Below the pieces are notes generated by a model. The model was not told the DNA's origin and made no database searches. It saw nothing but the letters and a program-made list of their open reading frames with translations. This document shows, in pieces, positions 8,338 through 17,935 of a DNA stretch of 18,032 bases (position 1 is its first letter; every line of letters begins with the position of its first letter). The position numbers and the translations under genes were made by a program. This DNA is from Ettlia oleoabundans (lineage: Eukaryota > Chlorophyta > Chlorophyceae > Chlamydomonadales), in assembly GCA_019693395.1 (NCBI GenBank), contig JAAMXP010001702.1, forward strand, positions 1,177-19,208, written 5' to 3'.

Positions 8338-11300
8338 TCACATGAAGTTTGCTACAGCAGCTGCCACTGCTGCCGCTACTATCGCTTGCAGCAGCAGTGC
8401 GGCTGGTGACCCGGCACGTGGCATGGCCGCATTAGGGTTGCCCTCCTCATCATATGCCATCACGTCGTTGATGGCCTCCTCGATATCTTCCCTCACCGCA
8501 AGATCGCTCTCTGAGGTCATATAGACACAGGCAGGGCAGGGAAGCAAGGTCGGTGAGGGATGCAGGAGTGATGGAGGGTTTGGGATCACAAGGTGGGAAT
8601 TTAGAGAAGAATCGCCGTCACTCTCTGCTTCAACAGCGGTGACTGCAAAACATTGGCTGAAGCTGTTGACCTTAACGGCAATTGGGGCCATGCTTACCAT
8701 CAATAGCGACCACGGGGTCGTAGAAGGCTGATCCCTGGAAATACGGCACTGCAGTACCAGAAAAGGGTGTGTGCCATGTCAGACTGGCTGTTGTGTGGAA
8801 GGGCTGGTACAGCGCAAACTGAGCGCGTGATCTTAGTACGATTGGCAGTTGGCAGCGAACACAGGAGCAAAGCTTGCTGCTTTGAAAGGTTGAGAGTGCT
8901 ATCACTAGCATCCACTCATTTTTGATACGTGGAGGTGGATCACCCACCTGTGACCAACACCGGCTGGATGCCGTTTGGTTGGACAGGCGGCACCTCCACA
9001 CTGCAAAAGGACACAGCAACATATGTCACTCCCTCTCAGCTAGGCAGCACCTGAGCAGAACAGGCTGGTGGGCTGCACGTCATGTCCGCCTGTCGCATCA
9101 TTTCCAGGGCGACTGACTGTCTCCCTGACCGCCCCGAATAAGAAAACAAAAACAGTTAGCAGCCTGCAAGGCAGACCTGACGTTGGCGAGCGTGTTGTTG
9201 TTCAGTATGACGGTGCGCTGCACCTCAACCATGGGCGCATACATGCTCTCGCTACGCAGCCCGGCGCCAAGCAACAGCGGAAAGAACAGGAAGGTGGTGA
9301 AGGGCAAGAAGGGGCGCCTGCACAGGTCAGCAAGGCAGGGAAACGGCGGCACAAGCAACGTTTTAGAGGTAGTGTTTTTATAGAGGCTCGGGTTGGCGGT
9401 GCGTGGCTGTACACAGCGACAAAGCACTCTGGCAGTAATCCCACGCAACAACCTTCTCTCAATTGCAATCTCAACCCTCAACACTGAGCAAACTGAGCAC
9501 CACTTGCACACCTGCCAAAGCCGTAGACGGGTCTGTTGTAGAAGAAGCGGCTGGCCAGGAAGGGGCGCTGGGCAGCAGCAAAGGGCAAGGTGGAAATGGC
9601 GGCCTGCAAGCAGTTGCGACCAAGACTTTGATGCAACGTAGGAGGCAGTATAAGTGTTTTGCAGCCAGATTGTCGATACATGCATTGCCGCAACAGAATT
9701 TGCACCAGTGGCACGCACCCCTGAGGTAGGGAAGCGAGGGCGGCTGGTGCCGCCATTTGGGAAGTAGGGGCGGGTGGGTCTGGCAGGCGTGGTTGGTGCG
9801 GGGCTGCTTGGCCTTGTGGCTGGCCGGCGGCCGACCAGGCGGCCAAAACCACGCCTCTGCAGCAGCCGCCTGCCGCTGCCACCCACGCCGCTGGCATCGG
9901 AGGGAGCCCCTCCGCCATTCGTCTGTGCATGTGCGGAAGCAGGGTCTGGCAGAAGCTGCTGGCTGCCACCCGCATCTGGCTGTACAGGCACGGATTCGGG
10001 ATCGGCTGTGCCAGTGAGGCGCGCCTCCTGCTGTGCCACCTCAGCCTGTATCTCAGTGCCTGGCCGCACAACTGTGGGCTCCCCAGCTGCCACGGCGTCG
10101 CTGGCGTTGGCGGGCAGCAGATTAAAAGCATGGCGCAGGGAATGGGAGGGGTCGCAGAAGGGCCTGCGGGATCGGGAGGCAAGCAGTCAGGCCAGATTGT
10201 GTCAAACCATTGCAGACTAGCCCAGCACCGGGCATGCCACTGCACATGGCCACTGCTGCTGGGCAGGTCGTGCACCATCGATGGCAACTTCCATTAATCC
10301 AATCTCCCATTAACCCACCAGTTGTCAGCCGTCACGCTCCACTTCAGGTTGCCGGGAAGCAGCTCCTGGGTGCTGTTGAAGTATGTGAGGTTGGTCAGGC
10401 CGCCAAACAGCTGTAGGCTCAGCGTCACGCCGCGGCCGGCTGGCACTTCCGGGGTTGAGGCGACTGCAGGCAGAGAAATTAACAGTTTTCCCAGCGGAAA
10501 GGAGATCTCTACACAAGACTAGTGCGCATGTAAGCAGCGTAGCATAACAAATTATGCCATTCATCAGGACTGCACGTTTCTCGCAGCCCTATGCCCACCT
10601 GCAACGCTGCCGTCACCTCCACCTGGGCAGGCAGGCAGCTGGGCCTGGTATGGCAGAATCATGCTGGCTTGTAGTACTGGCACCGGCGGGGTTCCGATTT
10701 GAGTCTGTTGCGAGCTCCATTGCAGATTGGCGGTGTAAAGCACGGCGGAGCCGCTTCGCTGCAGGCAACAAGGGAGTGCTTATCGTGTGAAATGTTGCGG
10801 CAGACCGCTTCAAAAAAAAAAAAGGCATAGTTGGCCTATACCGATGATTGCCTATGCCGATGACTAATCCATGGGGTGAAGCTGTGTTTCAGGGCACAAT
10901 CTCACCTCGGCAACAGGCTGGCCGCTTGCATCTATTTCGTACACATCAGATAGTGCGACAGCCAGCCAATGCAGCGGGGAGCAGCTGGTGACGCCACCAG
11001 CCCCTTGGGTGCAGCTGCTGTTGATGGTGCTGAAGAGCGTGAACTGAGGTGAGCCCTCACTCAACACCAACGAAGAGTTCTGCACGTTAGAGTAAAAATA
11101 TAGTAAGCATCGGGGGCGAGCTACAAGGGCCTCTGCACCTTGCCGGTGAGGGACCCGCCCCAGCATGGCCAGCGTGGCCGGCTAGAGGACAAGGCGCAGC
11201 TGCCGAGGTTTGCTGCCTATGAGCTATACGTTGCTGTGCGCTGCAGCGTCCTGCCTGTTCAGGTGACTGCACCAGAAAAACCTGCCACTGGGGCAAGCAG

Positions 11301-11484
11301 GGGTAGCACGCGGCAGGCACCCACACAGGCGTCTCGTTTGCACCGGACCACTCACCGCTAACGAGGTAATGGGTCCTTGAAATACAGGAGTGACCTGTGG
11401 CGCGATTTGAGCGGCCGCCCCGGCTGCGCAAAGGAGCAGTGCGAGGGGCAGGGGCAGGGCGCCACACGGACTTGGAGTTCTCAT
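8338..11484 (-). CDS. Unrecognised secreted/membrane glycoprotein with signal peptide and hydrophobic C-terminal tail, about 11 exons
   Basis: Read right to left, exons 11484-11356, 11079-10906, 10758-10599, 10463-10319, 10163-9719, 9603-9512, 9317-9177, 9120-about 9079 (or 9051), about 9000 (or 8993)-8948, 8748-8698, 8642-8338. The first seven junctions keep phase with good GT-AG sites. Model length about 578-585 aa. It starts with a signal peptide (MRTPSPCGALPLPLALLLC), has several N-glycosylation sequons (NSS twice, NLT, NST, NAS), a Pro/Thr/Arg-rich stretch with RRLLQRR, an aromatic patch (FFYNRPVYGFGR), a hydrophobic segment (FTTFLFFPLLLGAGL, about 389-403), and ends in AALLLQAIVAAAVAAAVANFM minus its last residues, a tail that could be a GPI-anchor signal. 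No family recognised. Exons 8-10 are uncertain: an alternative chain using only the first CAG acceptors also stays open to the same stop but gives a less protein-like sequence. Codons 8511-8621 may be a further in-frame intron. Confidence 0.72.
8511..8621 (-). other. Candidate in-frame intron in the last exon of the minus-strand membrane protein gene
   Basis: On the minus strand GAGA|GTGACGG opens and ATGACCTCAG closes 111 nt (37 codons), phase 1 at both ends. The segment is pyrimidine-rich near its 3' end and translates to a Pro/Leu/Ser-rich stretch unlike the acidic SDLAVREDIEEAIND that follows. Removing it would place VEAE next to that acidic part. Reading through is also possible. Confidence 0.4.
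10812..10865. repeat. 12-A run and a 16-bp tandem duplication within an intron
   Basis: Twelve A at 10812-10823, followed by GCCTATACCGATGATT (10834-10849) and its near copy GCCTATGCCGATGACT (10850-10865). Both are in intron 2 of the minus-strand membrane protein gene; no function is evident. Confidence 0.8.
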
Positions 11485-11748
11485 GTTGCTGTTAGTTGGG
11501 GAAATCAGTAACACAGAAAAAACGTCCAATCATCGTCCAACCGCGTTGTAACCGATGATACTTGCCCCTGCCCAACAGCTTCCTAATCACCAGGCCTAAA
11601 CCAGGTCGTTGCAAGACGTGTGTTTCCACAGCGGCTGAAGAATGAAATCATTGAAGGATGAGTTTTGAAAATGAAGTTAAGAGACAGAATTGCTTGCTGG
11701 CACCAGCTAGGCGAGGGGGGAGGTGTCCATCTCAACCGCTGCCCTCCT
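11485..11748. other. Intergenic gap between two minus-strand genes
   Basis: These 264 bases hold the 3' UTR of the RRM/CCCH gene and the upstream region of the membrane protein gene. No TGTAA was found on the minus strand, so the poly(A) signal of the RRM/CCCH gene is not obvious. A short direct repeat CGTCCAATCAT/CGTCCAACCG lies at about 11523-11542; read on the minus strand it contains an ATTGG (inverted CCAAT) about 45 nt upstream of the ATG. No TATA box recognised. Confidence 0.4.
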
Positions 11749-14700
11749 TTATGTAAATGGCAATGGCCGCTCTCGTGCGTGCGACATCTCGCACCTATCG
11801 CCCGCTGCACAGCTGCCCACCATGCCATTGAATGTGCGACAGATGCGTGGGAAGGCAGGCGGCGGCGCTAAGCTGGCCCCGGCGTTGGGCGGCAGCAGGA
11901 AGGGGCGCAGCTCCGCCGTGCCTCGTGCCGCCAGGCCCGGCTGGGCATACACCTTGGGCCCGCCCAAGGTCCACACCTCGTTAGCAAGAAATTCCTGCAA
12001 GAACTGGCGGATCGACTGCAGCAGGGGCACACAACAGCGTGCAGAGCATGGCTGGGTGGTTTGGGTGAAGGGCTGGTGAAGGGATTTGGCCCAGCAGTAA
12101 ACAGCCACAGATCCCCACCGGTGTGCTGACCACAACCACCCAATCGTGCACACTTGCATGCCGACGCCTTCTTCCCAACCATAGGCTGGCAAGCAACCAG
12201 CCTTTTGAGCCAGATTACCAGGAGGGAGAAGAGCAACTGGCCATGACGTGAGCCAAGTGCTCACCATGGTGCGGAACCCGGGCGCCAGGTCAGGCGGTGC
12301 CGGCACCTCCCTTGCCAGCACCTCCCTGTCCACGCGGGGCCAATGGTCCGCCAAGTACTGCAGCAGCGAACGCTTGTACCGCAGGAAAGCCTCGGCGCCG
12401 GCCAGCGCCCACACCTCCCCCTTGTCGCGGTCAAAAGCAAACAAATGGGGCCGCCGTCGGACAAAGGCGGCCAAACAGTCTGCGCCAGCACGGGAGAGAG
12501 ACAGACGCGGCATGCCGTCGCCGCACTACATGACCAAACGGGCAAGCAGGCACAGCAACGGGGCAACAACAAGCCAGGATAGCCTCGCTTGTCACACACG
12601 CACACACACCGCACTCGCTGGATTGGCATGCATCCCGCTCAAGCGAAGGTTGTCTGTTTGCAGAGGTTATCAGGTGTCTCACCTGGGTTTGGCTCGGACG
12701 GCCCCAGCCCAGGCAGCCAGTCTATGCAGTCTAGCAGCGCTTCAAGCGGCATGCACCCCTTGGAGCGCAGGCGTTGCAAGACCTGCCACTCCAGCGCCCA
12801 CACCGGGTCCCAAAAGGCGCCGCCGCCGCTGAGCCTCCTGCCGGGGCCGTTTGCGGCGCCTGCTGATGGTCCATGCCGGCCCCTGCCCGCGCTGCGGCTG
12901 CGACTACGGCTTGGGCGTCTGCTGCGGCTGCGGCCGCGGCCGCGCCCAGCCATGTCTGGGGTCCCTTCCCTCCTGGCGGCACGCACTCTGGCAGCCACTG
13001 CGCCCACCCGCCCTGCAGGCTGGGGGCTTGGGCTTCGCTGCCTTTTATGCCCACGTGGCGACTGTTCCTCTGGGCGCTCCCCGCCTGGGGCGGCAGCAGA
13101 AGGAGTTGCACCCCGTCGGGCCGCCTCTTGCCTGAGGAACTGGCGGGCGGCAGCTGCCTCTTGGGGGAAGGTCTTCTCTAAGCTCCGCACCTCAGCTTTA
13201 ACAGGGCGCAGGAACAGGCGGTGATTGCCGACCTACAGCACAGCCAACCCAGGCAGGTAGGAGGGGCCAGAGCCCGGGGGCAGATGAGGGGTGAGCAGTG
13301 AGCACCGCATTGGAAGCTATGTGGGTGGTGCATGGCACAGAGGTCTCCGCAAGATGTACAGGTTTACCTCCAGATGCAAGCACCAAACTGGGTTGAAAAT
13401 CAGGAGCACCAAAGCAGGGAGTGGGAGCTAGCAGTGTCAGCTCAGGCAACGCTGCACCCCAGTACACTGCAGCTGTGAGCAAACCCCGCATGGTAGGGGC
13501 TTTTCGATGATGACACAGCGTGGATTGCCCTTCCACCCCAGCAAAGGTTTATGCTCACCCATTTCCCTTGCAGCCGCTCCACCACCTGGCCCGCCTCTAT
13601 GGCCGACTTCATGACCAGTGTGCCGATGTCGCCACGCTGGTCCCCAGGCTTCACATGTGCATGCACCACTGCACAAGGGAGAGCCATGGCGGTTCACTGG
13701 CAAGCCATGATTGACTGGCATCCGCATGCGCACGTACTTCCAAGCAGGCAGCCACACTCAGCACGAGGGAAAGCGGCGTCGTAAACCGCGATTAAAGCCA
13801 GGACAAAGGCGATGCCCAGAGGCCCGGGGTCTGCAAACATTAAAGCGAAACATGCCGTCCCCATCCCTCCCCCGTCTGGCCGTCAAATGCCTGCCACACG
13901 CCCTGACGGCTGCACATTGCATGACATAGCTGGCGTGGTGTAGCGCACCTGTGCAGCCCTCCTGCTCTGCCATGTGCGCCAGCTCAGCCTCAGTAGCGCC
14001 CTTGGGCAGGCTCACGAATATCTCTTTCCCAACCAACTCCCACTCCTCTTTGCCGGTCCTGAAATGCCGCATCAGCACAGGGGCAAGGGGTGGGTCACGC
14101 CCCACCGTCTCCTGCCCTGCCCGCTGTGGCGATGGCGGATGCTGCACCCTGCCTGAGCCTAGCGTGCGCCTGTCGCTGCTGCCGGCCCCACCAACATGCC
14201 GGGGACTCTTGCTGCGTGTGCTATGGTGATCGCATAGACTGAGCGGGCTGCGTGCCCTGCGTCGATCATGTGGGCCGGATAAGCTGCCGTCGCCACGTGC
14301 CCGCTCGTCTCCCCTGCCCCGCTGCTCCTCCGCTGCCCAAACCCTGCGCTGCTCCTGCCCGCTGCCGCTGCCCCTGCCGCTTCCGTGCTCTACAGTTGAA
14401 CCGTAAGCTGCTGCCAAGTGATCCACATGCAGCAGCACAGTGCCATTGCCGCTGCCAACTTTGCTGCCGCCCGCCTGCTGACCCGCGGCAGGTGTGACTG
14501 TGAGCAGGTGCGTGTCTGCCAGGTCAGCAAGCAGCGCCTCCAGGCGGGATCCCTGCTGCGGTGCATACCCACTGTACTGCTCCCTCACGCGCCCATCCTG
14601 CTCACAAGCCTGCAGGCAATCAGCCACAGACTGAAAGATCAGCGCAGCCAAACAAACAGATGAAGCCGTGCAGGGCTGACCAGGTCGGGAGATTTTAGTC

Positions 14701-16510
14701 ATGGAAATCGGAGCATCCTGAGCATGCTAGAGAGGCGCCTTTAAGGGTAGCGCACATCAGTAACACATTAATGCACGACCTATTGTGTCGACCAGCCCTG
14801 TGTGACAGTGGCAGACAGCCGCTGCAACATTAACGACCGTCTTGATGCCAGTGACTTCAAACCGCATGCCGACCACCCAGCTGCTCTGCTCACCTGGGCC
14901 ACCTCATGCAGAACGTCGCCCATGCGCACGGGAAAGAGGCGGAAACAGCCTGCCTCCTTTCCATAAGGCAGCAGCCCCTTGCGCAACACCCCCGTCAGGG
15001 CTGCACGCTTGGCATCCGCAGCAGGCTCAGCGCGGGGCACAGCACGCCGGATGGCGGTTGTCAGCCTGCAGATTGCGTCAGGAAGGTCGGCGGCGCCTGG
15101 CAACACCACGGTGCTGGCTGCAGCCCGGGTGGTACCGTGGCTCGTGCCTGCAACGCAGACCAGCATCAAGGCGCGCTCCGGTCTGGCTGCTTAGGACAAC
15201 AAGGAGGTGTAGCATCTCCTTGCTCAGAAATTAACACGTCTTACTGGTTGCAAATAATTAATGTGAAGCAGACCTGCCACCAAAATTTCAAACGCAACCT
15301 CACCAGCTGCCGAGCCCGGCCGCTCGTTGCCGCCACGTCTTGGGCTTGGCTGCCGCCCGCTGCCGCGGCGACCAGCACTGGTGGGCCCCGCATGGGCGGC
15401 CGCTGGGGGCGGGGAGGTAGACATGCGCGCCCTACGCTCCGCGGTGGGCTGGCTGATGAAGCCACTCAAGCGCTGCTCTTCACCGGGGCCTGGTTCCGCA
15501 GCCGCACCACCTGCACCACTTTTATACTGCTGCTGCTGCGCCTGCTGTGCGGCCCCAGCCTGCAAACGCTGGTCCCCTGCCGCGACTGCTGCCGCCGACG
15601 GTAATCGCACGACGACGACGCGTGGCTGGCCCCCTTTGTCGTCCTGCTGCTGCTGCTGCTGCTGCTGCACCTGCTGTTGTTGCTGCCTCTGCTGCTGTTC
15701 GGGTGGCTGCTGTGCTTGTGGGTTGTCCACCTGGGCCGCTTCAAGCTCCAACCTACTCTGCATCTCATCTATGCCCCCCTCATTCCTGAGCTCCTGCACC
15801 AAGGCTGGCACTGCCTCACGCTGCTGCTCCACCGCCTGCTTGCAGTGCTGTGCGTGCCAGGCCAGCGCTGCCTGTTTGCGCCAGGCCACAGCGGCGGCCT
15901 GCGAGGAACAGCCCCTAGTGGCGGCAACTATGGTCAGCCTACGAGCGACATCACAAGCAGACCTGCAGTCATAGCAGTCAATTCCAGCAACAGCGGCCAA
16001 GAGACCTGCCAATCACCGCAAGTGGTATCTCCCCTCGTACTTGAACCGCACAAGAACACCTCGCACCAAGCTGGCCAGCCCAACGGCCCCAGCGGCTGGA
16101 GGGTGGGCGCTGTGGTACTCTGCAATGCGGGGATTGGCAGTGGGCGGCACGCGTTGCATTTCGTCACGGTGCAACACCGACGCAGTTGCAGCTGCTCCTG
16201 ATGCATGCCGCAAGCGGCTGGGATGCTCAAGTACTGCTACATCACCTCACTGTAAGCCATAATCACTGTTGCGGCTTTTGCGAGCAGGGTAATCAATGTG
16301 CAGAATCTGAACAAAAAATGCAGGCGTAGGTGCCAGTTGGCGGGTGGCACATAAGATAGCACTCGCCTCAGCAGCATACAAGCGCTACTGGCAATGCAAA
16401 CCTTGAAGCCGGGTGTCCACTTCTAGCAGACTGGCGACCTCCTTTTTCCCGCAATGCAGCAGCAGCAGGTTGGCCCTACTCCATGCCGCCCTCCTTCCCT
16501 GTCCCGCCAT
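11749..16510 (-). CDS. RNA-binding protein: poly-Gln region, RRM-like domain, RS stretch, winged-helix-like segment, C-terminal CCCH zinc finger; 9 exons
   Basis: Right to left, exons 16510-16402, 16245-16017, 15962-15304, 15186-14894, 14630-13949, 13668-13559, 13232-12683, 12479-12265, 12015-11749. All eight junctions keep phase and give 1037 aa ending in TAA. ATG 16510 is the first after an in-frame TAG. Visible: poly-Gln at about 197-219; an Arg/Ser/His-rich stretch before an RRM-like unit at about 631-706 (EIFVSLP as RNP2, GDIGTLVMKS in the RNP1 position, then AGQVVERLQGKW and HRLFLRP); an RS/RG run at 789-813; 835-905 with two VWAL-containing helical blocks that could be a winged helix (weak); and a zinc finger C1008-x9-C1018-x5-C1024-x3-H1028 near the end. 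RRM plus RS plus CCCH suggests a nuclear pre-mRNA splicing or mRNA-processing role; this is inference and no orthologue is named. Intron 1 uses a GAG acceptor just after a CAG; intron 2 is only 54 nt. Confidence 0.83.
15644..15701 (-). repeat. CAG-type trinucleotide repeat coding for the poly-Gln region
   Basis: On the plus strand (CTG)8 at 15644-15667, continued by CTG/TTG units to about 15701. On the coding (minus) strand these are CAG/CAA codons for the poly-Gln stretch of the RRM/CCCH protein. Length variation between strains or assemblies would be in frame. Confidence 0.85.
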
Positions 16511-17132
16511 TGCGGCGCCTGAATGCCGCAATATCTATAGATTTTGCTTTGATTCAATACTGATCCCCGCATGCGAGACCATGGAGCGAGCCCCTGCAAC
16601 TCGCACTGCAGGTTCTAAAGCCTGCTCCGACACGCGGGACTCAGCTTTAATCTAGAAAACAACCGAACGATAAGGGTAAAAAGGGCTCGCGCGCAGCATT
16701 GGAGTTGCCAAAAGACAGCATGCAAAGCACAGGCGCCGCCACCGCCGGTCTTGAGAATCTGCGGTAAGCAAGCACTACAAACAAAGTGCACACAGTGGTG
16801 CAACTGAGCAGACATACATCACACAGTCAGCGGGTAGTCCTGGTCCTTCATGGTCACGCCCAAAGCACTTCAAGCTGTCCGCAGATGATACGCCGCACAG
16901 CTGGTGTCGAGGTTGGGATGCTCAAAGGCTCGCATATTTCAACCTGTTGGCTGGCGCTGAGGCAGCCCATTTTCCCTGGCACAAACAATAGTCTCTGAGG
17001 ATTTGAGTGGTAAGCTAGACCTCTATGGTGCTGGTGGTGGTGGTGTGTGTGTGTGTTGGCGGTGTGTGTGTGTGTGCGTGTGGGGTGGGGATGGGGTGGG
17101 GTGGGGGGGCCCGCAGTACTGCTATGCAAATG
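16511..17132. other. Intergenic region between the haspin 3' end and the RRM/CCCH gene
   Basis: These 622 bases must hold the promoter and leader of the RRM/CCCH gene. A minus-strand open stretch, MGCLSASQQVEICEPLSIP onward, ends in TGA at 16854-16856; its upstream extension runs into the GT/CA repeat. Another frame ends in VTMKDQDYPLTV and TGA at about 16823. Either could be a small terminal exon, but no matching upstream exon was found. No TATA box recognised. Confidence 0.35.
17030..17109. repeat. GT-rich microsatellite followed by a G-run cluster
   Basis: Alternating GT/GGT units from about 17030 to 17080, then GTGGGGTGGGGATGGGG and further G runs to 17109. Four or more G runs with 1-2 nt loops could form a G-quadruplex on the plus strand. 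It lies 24 nt beyond the haspin poly(A) signal in the direction of haspin transcription. Confidence 0.75.
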
Positions 17133-17137
17133 TTACA
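17133..17137 (-). terminator. TGTAA polyadenylation signal of the haspin gene
   Basis: TTACA on the plus strand reads TGTAA on the minus strand, 75 nt after the haspin stop codon at 17213-17215. Confidence 0.6.
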
Positions 17138-17212
17138 AGTGCTATTGAAAATCTACAGCTGAACATGATGCATGATCTTAAGTTCATTAGCGCAGCCATA
17201 ACGGCATATGAA

Positions 17213-17935
17213 TCAGTCCCTGATGAGGATACCAGCACGCAAAAAGTCATCGAGCAGCAACTCGGCACAGCTGTCGCAACTAGAGATGCGCCGCTTGAAG
17301 CCACGCAGCTGCGCCAGTTCGTCCTTGCTGCAAGCCCACCCTTTCTTCTGCAGACATTGTGTGATAAGGGCACATTCTAAGTAGACGCTCAACCAAGGTG
17401 GAGAATTTGTGGTGGCTGCTGGAGCCCCTGTCTGACACACAAATCAATAAATCACTCACCACCGCTGAGTACACGGCTACACAGCCTCAGCCTCCCTCCC
17501 CACCCACCTCTGTGAGGCATATGTCAACCAGGTACTGCATCCAGTACACGTTGGTGGCAGGCACGTGCCTCTCCCAGCTGTTGCGTGTGGCCTTCTTCAT
17601 GCGGCGGTACGTCTCAGCCTGTGGAACAGTACACAATGCGACAACAGCAAGGTTGAGCTTGAAAGAGACTGTCGGACCTTCCGACATGGTGCATGACGAC
17701 GCCGCTGTTCGGGCGGCGCTGTATTAACAAACCCTGAACTGTGTCGCCTTCCTCAGCACCATCAAGCTCGCCAGCACACTGGCTGGCAGGCTGACCCCTC
17801 CCTACACCAACAAGTGCTTGCCTGCACGCTGCCCTTGGGTCCCTTGAACAGCTCTGGGTCAGCAGCCAGGTCGCAGAAGGCCACCTCACCAGTCACAGTG
17901 ACCAGGCGGCTCAGCGTGAAGTCAATGAGCGTCAC
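17213..17935 (-). CDS. Haspin protein kinase, C-terminal part of the kinase domain (5' end outside the window), last 3 exons
   Basis: Right to left, exons 17935-17822, 17618-17508, 17347-17213, all phase 0, 119 residues visible plus TGA. Seen: VTLIDFTLSRL, with DFT where canonical kinases have DFG and human haspin has DYT; FCDLAADPELFKGPKGSVQ; AETYRRMKKA; TNVYWMQYLVD; and a closing LRGFKRRISSC...LLLDDFL helix. The order and spacing are those of haspin (GSG2 family), the atypical kinase that phosphorylates histone H3 Thr3 at centromeres in mitosis. ATP-binding and catalytic-loop exons must lie beyond 18032. The intron after KGSVQ has a GC donor (CAG|GCAAGC). The segment between YLVDICLTE and the last helix is short (KKGWACSKDELAQ) compared with human haspin. 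Identification is firm; completeness of the gene cannot be judged. Confidence 0.92.

Noticed and set aside
9098..10093. 331-codon minus-strand open frame as a single gene
   Set aside because: It mixes true exons (9719-10163 and 9177-9317) with intron sequence; phase-correct splicing through 9512-9603 gives a better protein.
12589..13224. 211-codon plus-strand frame
   Set aside because: Antisense shadow of the RS-rich exon 12683-13232; no coherent domain.
13758..14702. 314-codon minus-strand open frame as a complete gene
   Set aside because: It contains exon 5 of the RRM/CCCH gene (13949-14630) plus intron read-through at both ends; the downstream half of the RRM lies in the next exons.
15327..15974. 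215-codon plus-strand frame rich in Cys
   Set aside because: It is the antisense of the poly-Gln/Ala exon of the RRM/CCCH gene; the Cys runs come from CTG repeats read in another frame.
17003..17380. 125-codon plus-strand frame
   Set aside because: Its start is in the GT microsatellite and the rest is antisense to the last haspin exon.
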